A stretch of DNA of 41,609 bases from Verrucomicrobiota bacterium (GCA_030831965.1 JAURJZ010000055.1:1-41609), one strand, 5' to 3'. Counted from the stretch's first letter, positions 7,511-15,868 are shown. Notes: a model not told the origin generated them from the letters alone. Made by a program: numbers and translations.

Positions 7511-8430
7511 CCGGCGTAGGCGGCGAGCATGAGGATGCCCTCGAGGCGCCCGACCTTGCCGCGGGCTTGGACGAGGGGCAGGAGGAGGACGGCGGCGGCG
7601 AGCATGACGCCGAGGTCGACCTTGCCGATGCCGGCGCCGTCGAGGGGGTTGAGGAGGGCGGCGACGCCGAGGATGCCGAGGATGTTGAAGATGTTGGACC
7701 CGACGACGTTGCCCACGGCGACGTCGGAGTCGCCCTTGACGGAGGCGACGACGGAGGTGGCGAGCTCGGGCAGGCTGGTCCCGACGGCGACGATGGTCAG
7801 CCCGATGACGGCCTGGCTGATGCCCCAGCCCTGGGCGAGCCGCACGGCGCCGTCGACGAAGAGATGGGAGCCGAGGATGAGGATGAGGAGGCCGAGGGCG
7901 ACGAGGCCGGCGGCGGCTCCGGCGCCGAGCCCGCGGGTGGCGGGGAGCTCGTCCTTGAACTCCCTCTCGACGGCGGCGGAGTGGGCCCGGCGGGCGTCGC
8001 GCAGGGTGAGGAGGGTGTAGGCGACGACGCCGGCGAGGAGGAGGGCGCCGTCGATCCGCCCCAGGGTGCCGTCCCAGAGCAGGCCAAGGAGGAGAAGGGA
8101 GCAGGCGATCATCACGGGGATCTCGCGGCGGATGACCTGGACGTGGGCGCTGACCGGGGCGATGGCGGCGGCGAGCCCGAGGATGAGGAGGATGTTGCAG
8201 CTATTGGAGCCGACGACGTTGCCGAGGGAGATGGCCCCGTTGCCGGAGAGCGCGGCCTTGGCGCTGACAACCATCTCGGGGCTGCTGGTGCCGTAGGCGA
8301 TGACGGTCAGGCCCACGGCGAGGGAGCTGAGGCCGAGCCGGAGGGCGAGGGCGGCGCCGCCGCGGATGAGGGTCTGGGCGCCGAGGTAAAGAAGAACGAG
8401 GCCGATGATGAGGTAGATCCAGGGGAGCAT
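7471..8430 (-). CDS. Calcium/sodium antiporter (CaCA family, YrbG-like)
   Basis: A 319-residue inner-membrane exchanger. It shows the inverted two-fold repeat of the CaCA superfamily. The alpha-1 repeat has GTSSPEMVVSAKAALSG and GNVVGSNSCNILLILG. The alpha-2 repeat has VGTSLPELATSVVASVKG and GNVVGSNIFNILGILG. The paired acidic residues (SPE, LPE) coordinate the cation. The likely role is Ca2+ extrusion driven by Na+ or H+. The start at 8430 fits the first membrane helix (LPWIYLIIGLVLLYLG). It overlaps the convergent symporter gene by 40 nt. Confidence 0.92.
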   Translation of the reverse strand: MLPWIYLIIGLVLLYLGAQTLIRGGAALALRLGLSSLAVGLTVIAYGTSSPEMVVSAKAALSGNGAISLGNVVGSNSCNILLILGLAAAIAPVSAHVQVIRREIPVMIACSLLLLGLLWDGTLGRIDGALLLAGVVAYTLLTLRDARRAHSAAVEREFKDELPATRGLGAGAAAGLVALGLLILILGSHLFVDGAVRLAQGWGISQAVIGLTIVAVGTSLPELATSVVASVKGDSDVAVGNVVGSNIFNILGILGVAALLNPLDGAGIGKVDLGVMLAAAVLLLPLVQARGKVGRLEGILMLAAYAGYTWWLVGTVGSA

Positions 8431-8557
8431 GGGAGAGGGGCGGCGGGGCGGTGTCGGCGCGGGTGAGGGTAGAAGGCGGGATTGGGCCCGGGGATAAAGT
8501 CAAAAGGGTGTCGGGCGAGGTGCAAAGGCTCGCCGGAATTGCAAGGGGATCGCGGGG

Positions 8558-9745
8558 TCAGCGCTTCGGGGCGGGGCCGTAGAAGCGGTTGATGCGGTCG
8601 AGGATGGCGGAGGCGACCTTCTCGCGGTCGATGACGCCGGTGTGGCGGAAGAGGACGTCGCCGTTGGGGGCGAGGACGAGGGTGTGGGGGATGGGGCCGG
8701 CCATCTCCTTGTCGAGCGCGGCGGCGAGCTCGTCGGGGGTGCCGGTGAAGAGGTAGTGGTTGGTGCTGCGGCCGTCGTTCCTGGTGCGCGAGTTTTGGCG
8801 CGAGCTGGGGCCGGCGGCCTGTTTCTGGAGGAAGGCCTGGGCCTTGGGGAGGTCGGCGGGCTTGTCGAGGGAGAGCGTGATGAGCTCGACGTTGCGCATG
8901 TCGAACTGGCGGGAAAGGTCGACGAGGTCGGGGAATTCCTGGACGCAGGGGGCGCACCAGGTGGCCCAGACGTTGAAGATGCGGACGTTGCCGGAGCCGT
9001 TGGCGCGGAGCTTGGCGACGCCGGCGGCGTCGATGGCCTCGACGGCGACGGGGGCCTTGGCCCAGGCGGCGTGGACGGCGGCGGTGCGGGCCTTCTTCTC
9101 GCGCCACTTGGTGGAGCAGCCCATGGGGCGGGTCTCGGCGAGGGCGACGGGCTGGCCGGCGAGGATGGCGTCGACGGCGTTGCGGACGTCGTGCGACTTG
9201 ACGGTGGCGTCGTCGAGCTGGCCCGAGTCGTCGAAGCGCCCCTTGTAGCGGAGGCGCAGGTCGGCGTCGAAGACGAAGACGTGGGGGGTGGCGAGGCAGC
9301 CGTAGGCGCGGGCGGTGGCCTGGCGCTCGCCGTCGTAGAGGTAGTCGAAGGTCCAGCCGTTCTTGGCGGCGTAGGGCCTCATCTCCTCGAAGGAGTCGCC
9401 GAACTCGCCGTAGCCGAGCTCGTCGCGGCTGAGGCCCTCGGGGTGGTTGGGGTTGATGGCGACGAGCTTGACGCCCTTGGGGCGGTACTCGTCCCAGAAG
9501 CGCTGGAGGCGGCGCTCGATGCTGTGGGAGGTGGGGCAGTGGTTGGAGGTGAAGAGGACGACGAGGGCCTTGCCGCCCGTGTACTCGCTGAGCTTGTGGT
9601 TGCGGCCGTCGATGCCGGGGAGGTCGAAGTCGGGCGCCTTGTCGCCGATCTTCAGCGTTTGGATGTCGGCCGGATGGCCGTTGACGAGGCCGTCCTGGGC
9701 GAGGAGGGCGAGCGGGGCGAGGAGGAGGGCGAGGAGACGGGGCAT
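8558..9745 (-). CDS. Secreted tandem thioredoxin-fold protein (AhpC/TSA-like plus TlpA-like)
   Basis: A 395-residue exported protein with a short signal peptide (LLALLLAPLALLAQ) and two thioredoxin-fold domains. Domain 1 (about residues 28-200) is of the redoxin type, but its motif reads SNHCP (67-71) where related proteins have CNHCP, so one redox cysteine is replaced by serine. Domain 2 (about 225-390) has an intact WCAPC (C264, C267). An insertion around SRQNSRTRNDGRSTNHYLF precedes the cis-Pro region. Likely a periplasmic thiol reductase or peroxidase-like protein. A conserved-looking MGCSTKWREKKA segment (about 208-219) lies between the domains. The start at 9745 is set by the signal peptide; the longer frame upstream crosses the divergent mutarotase gene. 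Confidence 0.88.
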   Translation of the reverse strand: MPRLLALLLAPLALLAQDGLVNGHPADIQTLKIGDKAPDFDLPGIDGRNHKLSEYTGGKALVVLFTSNHCPTSHSIERRLQRFWDEYRPKGVKLVAINPNHPEGLSRDELGYGEFGDSFEEMRPYAAKNGWTFDYLYDGERQATARAYGCLATPHVFVFDADLRLRYKGRFDDSGQLDDATVKSHDVRNAVDAILAGQPVALAETRPMGCSTKWREKKARTAAVHAAWAKAPVAVEAIDAAGVAKLRANGSGNVRIFNVWATWCAPCVQEFPDLVDLSRQFDMRNVELITLSLDKPADLPKAQAFLQKQAAGPSSRQNSRTRNDGRSTNHYLFTGTPDELAAALDKEMAGPIPHTLVLAPNGDVLFRHTGVIDREKVASAILDRINRFYGPAPKR

Positions 9746-9920
9746 GGGAGGGTGGGGGAAGGGGTTGGGTGCGGGATGATTGAAGGGAAAGGATGGGGGG
9801 ATGAAAGGATTAAGGGAGGGGGCGGGAGTGGGAGGCGCGCCCTTGTCGCCCCGAGCTTCCGATCCCTCAACGGCGCGAGTTTTGGGTTTTCGCAGCCGCC
9901 TGGGCGGGTTTGATGGCGGG

Positions 9921-10379
9921 ATGCTTCGCTCGACGCTGATCCATCCCGAGATGCTCGCGTCCATCGGCCGCGCGGGCCATGGGTCGAAGATCCTGGTGAC
10001 GGACGGCAATTTCCCGGCATCGACCACGCTGGGCCCGAACGCGCGTCTGGTGCACCTGAACCTGGCCCCCGGGCTGCTCGGGGCGACCCAGGTGCTGGAG
10101 GTCCTGGCCTCGGCGATCTTCATCGAGAAGGTGGAGTTGATGGAGCCGTTGCGCGAGGGTCCGCTGGCGATGGCCGGCGAGCCTCCCATCTGGGGGGAGT
10201 TCCGAGAAGTCCTGAGGGCCGCCGGGGTGAGCTCGGACCCGGAGTTGCTGGGGAGGCGCGACTTCTACCGGGCGGCGGGCCAGCCGGAGGTGGCCCTGGT
10301 GGTGCAGACGGGGGAGCAGAGGATCTACGCCAACGTGCTGCTGACCATCGGCGTGGTGGAGAAGGGCTCAGGGATCTAG
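9921..10379 (+). CDS. RbsD/FucU-family sugar mutarotase
   Basis: A 152-residue cytoplasmic protein of the RbsD/FucU family, which interconverts sugar anomers such as beta-pyranose and beta-furanose ribose, or alpha- and beta-fucose. The family signature is clear: HPEMLASIGRAGHGSKILVT with the catalytic His near the N-terminus, DGNFPA, and a C-terminal RIYANVLLTIGV. The ATG at 9921 is chosen because homologs start at MLxSxLIHPEML. A -10-like TTTGAT lies exactly 6 nt before it (9909-9914). It is likely an accessory enzyme for catabolism of a deoxysugar. Its 3' end overlaps the convergent glutaredoxin gene by 12 nt. Confidence 0.92.
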   Translation: MLRSTLIHPEMLASIGRAGHGSKILVTDGNFPASTTLGPNARLVHLNLAPGLLGATQVLEVLASAIFIEKVELMEPLREGPLAMAGEPPIWGEFREVLRAAGVSSDPELLGRRDFYRAAGQPEVALVVQTGEQRIYANVLLTIGVVEKGSGI

Positions 10380-10637
10380 CCCGATCTCGGCGCAGAGGGC
10401 GGGGCGCTTGCGCGCCCAGGGGATGAACTCGTCGACCCCGAAGTCGGCCTTGACCTCGTCGCCATGGCGGAAGGTGGGGCAGCGGGATTGGCCGCTGCAG
10501 GCGATGAGCTGGCGCATCTCGTGCTGGGAGGCGATGACGTCGCGGAGGTCGAGCTGCACGCCCTTCTGCCGGAAGTAGTCGAGGGCCTGGGTGCACCAGG
10601 GGCAGCCGGGCTTGATGTAGAGGATGGGGAGGGGCAT
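10368..10637 (-). CDS. Glutaredoxin-family protein
   Basis: An 89-residue single-domain thioredoxin-fold protein with the CPWC motif at residues 12-15 (YIKPGCPWCTQALDYF). The cis-Pro segment CPTFRHGDEV contains an additional cysteine (SGQSRCPTF). The size suits a GSH- or thioredoxin-coupled reductase of the NrdH/glutaredoxin type; the partner is unknown. No signal peptide, so cytoplasmic. The ATG at 10637 directly precedes the first beta strand (PLPILYIK). Confidence 0.88.
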   Translation of the reverse strand: MPLPILYIKPGCPWCTQALDYFRQKGVQLDLRDVIASQHEMRQLIACSGQSRCPTFRHGDEVKADFGVDEFIPWARKRPALCAEIGLDP

Positions 10638-10646
10638 GGAAAAGTT

Positions 10647-10784
10647 GCGGTGACCGCGGCGAAGCGGTGTCAGCGGGAATCGCGGGGAAGAGCTCGCTGG
10701 GCCCGTTGGCTCGGGAGGTGGGATGCGAAGGAGGCGGAAGAGGAGCAGGGGTGCTCGCTCCTCACTCCCCGCTCCTCGCTCCCG
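10647..10784. repeat. Nonad and heptad repeats running into the cstA stop codon
   Basis: Nonads of the GCGGTGACT family lie at 10647-10655 and 10664-10672. Heptads GCTCCTC, ACTCCCC, GCTCCTC and GCTCCCG lie at 10757-10784. The heptads cover the last codons of cstA: its C-terminal residues GARSGE and the TGA stop are encoded by the repeat. The repeat therefore supplies the present 3' end of the gene. Confidence 0.65.
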
Positions 10785-12456
10785 GTGGGTTTTGGGGTCG
10801 GAGGAGGAAGCGGAGGGTTTCGGCGAGGAGGATGAGGGCGAGGAGGAGGAGGGTGGCGGCGCAGAGGGTCTCGGCGAGGGCGACCGCGGAGAGCGGGCCG
10901 CCGCCGAGGCGGGCGAGAAGGAGAAGGGTGAGCGCGCCGGTGGCGGCGGCGAGCATGACGAGGGCGGGCACGAAGGCGGGCCACCAGCGGCGGCCCTCGG
11001 ACCGAAGCCACAGGGTGGCGGCGAGCAGGGCGAGGGCGGCGAGGAGCTGGTTGGACATGCCGAAGATGGTCCAGAACGTCTTCCAGAGGGGCACCTCGGC
11101 GCCGTTCTGGCTGACCTTGGGCAGGAAGGCGAGGGTGGCGGGGATGGCGAGGGTGGCGAGGGTGGCGAGCCAGGCGCCGGCCTTGGTGGTGATGCCGAGG
11201 AGCTCGCCGAGGGTGTAGCGGGCGAGGCGCGTGCAGGCGTCGAGGGTGTCGAAGACGAAGGTGGCGAAGCCGAGGAGGGCGATGGGAAGGCCGACGGACT
11301 GGGGGATGAGGCCGAAGGTGGCCTGCTCGGCGAGGAGGGCGACGCCTTGGGCGTAGGTGCGGTCGGGCGAGCCGGCGAGGCTGCCGACGACGCAGAAGAT
11401 GGCGAGGGTCAGGGCGGCGAAGAAGGCCTCGAGCAGCATGCCGCCGTAGGCGACGGGTACGGCGTCGGTCTCCTTGTCGAGCTGGCGCGAGGTGGTGCCG
11501 CTGGCGACGATGGAGTGGAAGCCGGAGCAGGCGCCGCAGGCCACGGTGATGAGGAGGATGGGAAGGATGGGCTGGGCTCCGGTGAGGTCGCCGAGGAGGG
11601 GGTTGCCGGTGAAGGCGGGCGCCTTCATCTCGAGGGTGCCGCCGAGGCCGCCGACAAGGAGGCCGGCGGAGGCGACGGCGATGACGCCGTAGAGGAACCA
11701 TCCGCCGAGCTCGCCGCGCGGCTGGAGGAGGAGCCAGACGGGGGACATGGAGGCGAGGGCGCAGTAGCCGAGGAGGAGGAGGGTCCAGAGGCGCGCGTCG
11801 CCGAAGTCCATGGGGAACACCTGGCCGAGGCCGATGACGACGGCGACGAGGGGGAGGAAGATCCACCGGGCGGTGTTGCCGGGCAGGCCGCGCCGGACGG
11901 CCATGCCCATGGCGAGGGCGAGGAGGAGGTAGCCGACGGAGGCGGAGGCGACGGCGGGGCCGGGGGCGTCCTCGCCGGGACCGCCGCGGCTGACGAAGGT
12001 GCCCGCGGTGACGTCGGCGAAGGCGACGATGACGTAGACGAGGGAGAGCCAGATGAAGCCGAGGAAGAGCTTGTGGCTGAGCGGGGAGGCGTGCCTGCGG
12101 ACGAGCTCGGCGATGGTCTTGCCCTTGTGCCGGACGGAGGCGACGAGGGCGAGGAAGTCGTGGATGCCGCCGATGAGGATGGCGCCGAGGAGGATCCAGG
12201 CGAGGGTGGGAGCCCAGCCGAACATGGCGCCGGCGAGGATGGGGCCGACGACGGGACCGGCGGCGGCGATGGCGGAGAAGTGCTGGGGGAGGAGGACGGC
12301 GGCCTTGGCCGGATGCATGTCGTCGTCGGGCGCGAGGTTCGCCGGGGTCACGCGGGAGTCGTCGATCCCCACCCAGGCGGCGAGGCGGGGCCTGGCGAAC
12401 CGATAGGCGAGACCGAGGATCAAGGCGCAACCGAGGAGGTAGGCGACGAGGGGCAT
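10762..12456 (-). CDS. cstA: CstA-family carbon starvation / peptide transporter
   Basis: A 564-residue polytopic inner-membrane protein of the CstA family, which imports peptides or pyruvate during carbon limitation. The family signatures are GPVVGPILAGAMFGWAPTL and GIHDFLALVASVRHKGKTI near the N-terminus, CGACSGFHSIVASGTTSRQL in the middle, and TFWTIFGMSNQLLAALAL late. About 14-16 hydrophobic segments are evident. The ATG at 12456 begins the first helix; the 78 codons upstream are repeat-encoded Pro/Cys-rich filler. The last residues are also repeat-encoded. It is transcribed away from a repeat cluster shared with the divergent sulfatase gene, which could influence both promoters. Confidence 0.94.
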   Translation of the reverse strand: MPLVAYLLGCALILGLAYRFARPRLAAWVGIDDSRVTPANLAPDDDMHPAKAAVLLPQHFSAIAAAGPVVGPILAGAMFGWAPTLAWILLGAILIGGIHDFLALVASVRHKGKTIAELVRRHASPLSHKLFLGFIWLSLVYVIVAFADVTAGTFVSRGGPGEDAPGPAVASASVGYLLLALAMGMAVRRGLPGNTARWIFLPLVAVVIGLGQVFPMDFGDARLWTLLLLGYCALASMSPVWLLLQPRGELGGWFLYGVIAVASAGLLVGGLGGTLEMKAPAFTGNPLLGDLTGAQPILPILLITVACGACSGFHSIVASGTTSRQLDKETDAVPVAYGGMLLEAFFAALTLAIFCVVGSLAGSPDRTYAQGVALLAEQATFGLIPQSVGLPIALLGFATFVFDTLDACTRLARYTLGELLGITTKAGAWLATLATLAIPATLAFLPKVSQNGAEVPLWKTFWTIFGMSNQLLAALALLAATLWLRSEGRRWWPAFVPALVMLAAATGALTLLLLARLGGGPLSAVALAETLCAATLLLLALILLAETLRFLLRPQNPPGARSGE

Positions 12457-12512
12457 GGGGGTGGTGGGAGGATGGGGTAGCGGGGGTTGGGATGAAAGGA
12501 TGAAGACAGGTG

Positions 12513-12693
12513 TCAGGGGCACGGGCAGGGAAGCCGGTGCACAGGGGCTCGGGCAGGGGAGCCGGTGCACGGGGGCACAGGGGCACAGGGGCACAGGGGC
12601 ACGGGCAGGGGAACCGGTGCACAGGGGCTCGGGGGCACGGGGGCACAGCCAGGGAAGCCTGTGCACGGGGGCACAGGGGCACAGGGGCACGGG
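12513..12693. repeat. GGGGCACA octad cluster with G-quadruplex potential and 50-bp repeat copy 2
   Basis: Most of the 370-bp divergent gap between cstA and the sulfatase is repeat. Octads AGGGGCAC and AGGGGCTC alternate with CCGGTGCAC blocks. Positions 12571-12599 contain four G-runs of 4-5 separated by exactly four bases (CACA), a textbook quadruplex pattern on the + strand. Positions 12595-12644 match 4534-4583 in 49 of 50 bases. The flanks 12457-12512 and 12694-12826 show no gene. They include GGATGAAAGGATGA, which is shared in part with 9800-9813. Confidence 0.85.
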
Positions 12694-12826
12694 AGGATGG
12701 ATATAGCAGGGGAACGGGGGCGAGGGATTGGAGCTCCGTGGCTTTCTGGCTCACCGTCGGAGTGGCTATTTGGGCGGGCAGGATTTGGGGTTGGAGGCGT
12801 GGGGTGAATGGGGCAGTTTGGGTGGC

Positions 12827-14308
12827 ATGCGATGTGTGTTGGCAGTGTTTGCGATGGCGGCTGCGTTGGGGGCCGCGGATGTGCCGGCGAGGCCGACCAT
12901 CGTGATGTTCCTGGCGGATGACCTTGGCACGGGCGATGTGGCGGCGCTTTCGGCGAGTTGCCGGATCCGGACGCCTTACCTCGACGGGTTTGCGTCGGAG
13001 GGGATGCGCCTGAGGGACTTTCATTCGAACAGCTCGGTCTGCACGCCGACGCGCTACGGGTTGCTGACGGGGAGGTATGCGTGGAGGACGCGTCTCCAGA
13101 AGGGGGTGCTGGACGGCGGCTCGGAGCCGCTGATCGCGAGGGGGCGCCCCACCCTGGCCTCCGTGCTGCGCGACGCCGGCTATCGCACGGCGTTGGTGGG
13201 CAAGTGGCACCTCGGCCTTGGCTGGGCGAGGGACGGGGCCGCCGGCAAGGCCGACTTCGCCCGGCCGTTCGCCGACGGGCCGCTGTCGTGCGGGTTCGGG
13301 AGTTTCCTCGGCGTGGCGGCGTCGGCCGACATGCCCCCGTATGTCTTCCTGGAGGGTGACCGCGCCGTGGTGGCGCCAACCGCCAGGTTCACGTCGGATT
13401 TCGGCCCGTCGCGGGAGGGGCCGGCGGCGCCGGGATGGACGTCGGAGGCGATCCAGGACGCCCTGATTCGCCGGTCGATCGAGGAGCTGAGGAAGTGCTC
13501 GGAGGACCCGAGGCCGCTTTTCCTGCTGGTGTCCCTGACGAGCCCGCACACGCCGGTCGCGCCCAGCAAGGATTGGCAGGGGAGGAGCGGCATCAACCGC
13601 TATGCGGACTTCGTGATGCAGATGGACCATGACATCGGGCGGGTGCTGACGGCGTTGCGCGAGACGGGCCGGGCCGAGGACGCGTTCGTCGTGGTCACGT
13701 CCGACAACGGCTGCTCGCCGGAGGCGAACTTCGCCCAGCTGGCGGCCCACGACCATTTCCCCTCGGCGGGTTTCCGCGGGGCGAAGGCGGACCTCTACGA
13801 GGGCGGGCACCGGGTGCCGTGCCTGGTGCGCTGGCCGCGGCGGATCGCGCGGGGGTCGACGAGCGAGGCGCTGGCGGGGATGACGGACTGGTACGCGACG
13901 CTGGCTGCGGTGGCCGGGCTGGGGCGACCCGCCGCGGGCGGGGAGGACAGCGTCAGCCTGTTGCCCGCGCTGACCGGCAAGACGGACATGCCGGCGCGCG
14001 ACCATTTTGTGATGCACTCGATCGACGGCAGCTTCGCCCTGCGCGTCGGCAACATGAAGTACCTTGCCGCCCGGGGCAGCGGTGGGTGGAGCGCGCCGAA
14101 CGGAAAGACCAAGGGCTTTGGCCGCTTGCCCGCCGCGCAGCTTTACGACCTGGCCGAGGATCCGCGGGAGGAGGAGAACCTGGCGGCGGAGCGCCCGGGT
14201 GTCGTCGCCTCGATGCGCGAGCGGCTGGTGGCCATCGTGGCGGCGGGTCGCTCGACGCAGGGCCCGGCCTCGGCCAACGACGTCCCGGTGCGGGTCGGCG
14301 GGGAGTAG
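12827..14308 (+). CDS. Secreted type I sulfatase (CTPTR active site)
   Basis: A 493-residue arylsulfatase-family protein with a signal peptide (MRCVLAVFAMAAALGAA). The N-terminal metal site motif is MFLADDLGTGDVA. The formylglycine motif is CTPTRYGLLTGR with Cys72 as the residue to be oxidised; Thr in place of the usual Ser after Pro is a known variant. GKWHLG, SLTSPHTPV and SDNGCSPEANF supply further metal and substrate ligands. It should cleave sulfate esters from glycans or small aromatics outside the cytoplasm. No anaerobic or aerobic formylglycine-generating enzyme is in this window. ATG 12827 is chosen because it begins the signal peptide. Convergent with a second sulfatase only 17 nt away. 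Confidence 0.93.
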   Translation: MRCVLAVFAMAAALGAADVPARPTIVMFLADDLGTGDVAALSASCRIRTPYLDGFASEGMRLRDFHSNSSVCTPTRYGLLTGRYAWRTRLQKGVLDGGSEPLIARGRPTLASVLRDAGYRTALVGKWHLGLGWARDGAAGKADFARPFADGPLSCGFGSFLGVAASADMPPYVFLEGDRAVVAPTARFTSDFGPSREGPAAPGWTSEAIQDALIRRSIEELRKCSEDPRPLFLLVSLTSPHTPVAPSKDWQGRSGINRYADFVMQMDHDIGRVLTALRETGRAEDAFVVVTSDNGCSPEANFAQLAAHDHFPSAGFRGAKADLYEGGHRVPCLVRWPRRIARGSTSEALAGMTDWYATLAAVAGLGRPAAGGEDSVSLLPALTGKTDMPARDHFVMHSIDGSFALRVGNMKYLAARGSGGWSAPNGKTKGFGRLPAAQLYDLAEDPREEENLAAERPGVVASMRERLVAIVAAGRSTQGPASANDVPVRVGGE

Positions 14309-14310
14309 GG

Positions 14311-14325
14311 GCCCGAGGGTCGGGC
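14311..14325. terminator. Short hairpin between convergent sulfatase genes
   Basis: A 6-bp inverted repeat, GCCCGA and TCGGGC, with a 3-nt loop fills the gap between the two convergent stop codons. It has no T-run on either strand. It is a weak candidate for a shared bidirectional terminator. Confidence 0.3.
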
Positions 14326-15738
14326 TCAGCGCGCGGGCTTCAGGAGCTGGCCGTCGTCGCCGAGGCGCCCGGCGGGGCGCTTGCCCTCGGTGAGGTGGCG
14401 TCGGCCCTCGGCGGCGAGGGCGCGCAGCTCCTCGACGATCTTGGGGTGCTGGGCGGCGACGTCCTTCCGCTCGCCGGGGTCTTGGTCGAGGTTGTGGAGC
14501 GAGAGGGGGACCTTCACGGTCCTGGTCGGCCCGGGGGCGCCGTCCTTGCCCCTGGCCTGGCCCTCGTAGGTGCGGCTGGTGTGCTCGAGGTGGAGTTTCC
14601 AGCTGCCGCGGCGCACGGCCTCGAGGGTGTCGCCGTAGAAATAGAGGAAGGAGTCGCGCGCTTGCCCGGACTTGCCGGCGAGGAGGGGGGCGAAGGACAG
14701 GCCGTCGATGTCCTTGGCGGGAGCGCGGGCGCCGGCGAGCTCGACGAGGGTGGGGAGGATGTCGAGGTTGCCGGCGAGGGCCGCGGAGACGCGGTTGGCG
14801 GGGATGCCGCGGGGCCAGCGCGCGATGAAGGGGACGCGGACGCCGCCTTCCCACGTCGTGCCCTTGCCCTCGCGGAGGTGTCCGGCGGACCCGGCGTGGT
14901 CGCCGAAGTTCAGCCAAGGGCCGTTGTCGGAGGTGAAGAGGACGAGTGTGTCGGCGTCGGCGCCCCTCTCGGCGAGGAGGGCGAGCAGGCGGCCGACGCG
15001 CGCGTCGATCTCCGCGATGACCTCGGCGTAGGGTGTGGGGCCCTTGCCCTTGAACTCGGCCGAGGCGCCGAGGGGGGTGTGGGGCATGTTGGGGGCGATG
15101 TAGAGGAAGAAGGGGGCGTCCTTGCCCGCATGGCGGCGAACGAAGGACTCGGCCCAGTCGAACTGGCGGGCGGTGACGCCGTCCATGGCCTCCCATCCGT
15201 CGACAAGGCCGGCCGGTTTACCGTCCTCGATCCAGGGGAGGGGCGGGTGGTTGGACTTGGTCTGGCCGCTCCTGTAGCGGAAGGGCCACATGTCGTTGGA
15301 ATAGGGCAGGACGAGGGACTCGTCGAAGCCGTGGTCGGGCGGGAGGAAGGGCGTGCGGTCGCCGAGGTGCCACTTGCCGGCCATGCCGGTGCGGTAGCCC
15401 GCCTCGCGCAGGAGCTCGGGCAGGGTGTCCTCGTCGGGGTTGAGCCCGCGCTTCTCCCCTGGGAACAGGGCGGTTCCGCCGAGGCCGATGCGATTGGGGT
15501 AGCAGCCGGTGAGGAGGGCGGCGCGCGAGGAGGTGCAGACGGCCTGGGTGGCGTAGAAGGAGGTGAGACGCAGGCCTTCCTTGGCCATGCGGTCGAGGTG
15601 GGGGGTCTTGCAGCCGGGGCCCTGGGTGCCGATGTCGGCCCAGCCCTGGTCATCTGTCATGATGAGGATGATGTTGGGTTTCACGGCCTGGGCGAGGAGC
15701 GGCGAGGCGAGGGCGAGGAGCAGGGCGAGGAGGGGCAT
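14326..15738 (-). CDS. Secreted type I sulfatase (CTSSR active site)
   Basis: A 470-residue arylsulfatase-family protein with a signal peptide (LLALLLALASPLLAQ). The metal motif is IMTDDQGWADIG. The formylglycine motif is CTSSRAALLTG with Cys68; Ser stands in place of the canonical Pro, as in the related C-S-A-S-R subgroup. GKWHLGDRTPF, NMPHTPLG and SDNGPWLNFGDHAG are the remaining ligands. It differs clearly from the neighbouring sulfatase, so the pair is not a recent duplication. Together they suggest use of a sulfated polysaccharide. The start at 15738 is the only ATG before the signal peptide. The 130-bp gap to truA has no recognisable feature. Confidence 0.93.
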   Translation of the reverse strand: MPLLALLLALASPLLAQAVKPNIILIMTDDQGWADIGTQGPGCKTPHLDRMAKEGLRLTSFYATQAVCTSSRAALLTGCYPNRIGLGGTALFPGEKRGLNPDEDTLPELLREAGYRTGMAGKWHLGDRTPFLPPDHGFDESLVLPYSNDMWPFRYRSGQTKSNHPPLPWIEDGKPAGLVDGWEAMDGVTARQFDWAESFVRRHAGKDAPFFLYIAPNMPHTPLGASAEFKGKGPTPYAEVIAEIDARVGRLLALLAERGADADTLVLFTSDNGPWLNFGDHAGSAGHLREGKGTTWEGGVRVPFIARWPRGIPANRVSAALAGNLDILPTLVELAGARAPAKDIDGLSFAPLLAGKSGQARDSFLYFYGDTLEAVRRGSWKLHLEHTSRTYEGQARGKDGAPGPTRTVKVPLSLHNLDQDPGERKDVAAQHPKIVEELRALAAEGRRHLTEGKRPAGRLGDDGQLLKPAR

Positions 15739-15868
15739 GGAGGGAGGGGCGGGGCGACGCGGCTCATCGCGCCGCGCGAGGCGTCCATCGGTGGGCGGCG
15801 GGGGTGGTCGCCGGGGTGAAGGGGTACCGGGATGGGAGCGTCGTCCCGAATGCTTGGTTCCCTGGTTT

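Noticed and set aside
12457-12690. N-terminal extension of CstA (PLCPCAPVHRLP-type sequence)
   Set aside because: It is encoded by the intergenic octad repeats and precedes the true first membrane helix at 12456.
12513-12693. CRISPR-like array
   Set aside because: Units are 8 bp with no unique spacers of regular size, and no cas genes are present. It is a tandem repeat.
10670-15196. Open frame of over 1500 codons on the minus strand, rich in Arg, Pro and His
   Set aside because: It runs antisense or out of frame through cstA, both sulfatases and the repeats. The protein is low-complexity Arg/Pro/His, typical of shadow frames at very high GC.
12827-15738. Recent duplication of the two sulfatases
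   Set aside because: Their active-site motifs (CTPTR versus CTSSR) and overall sequence differ widely, so they belong to different subgroups.
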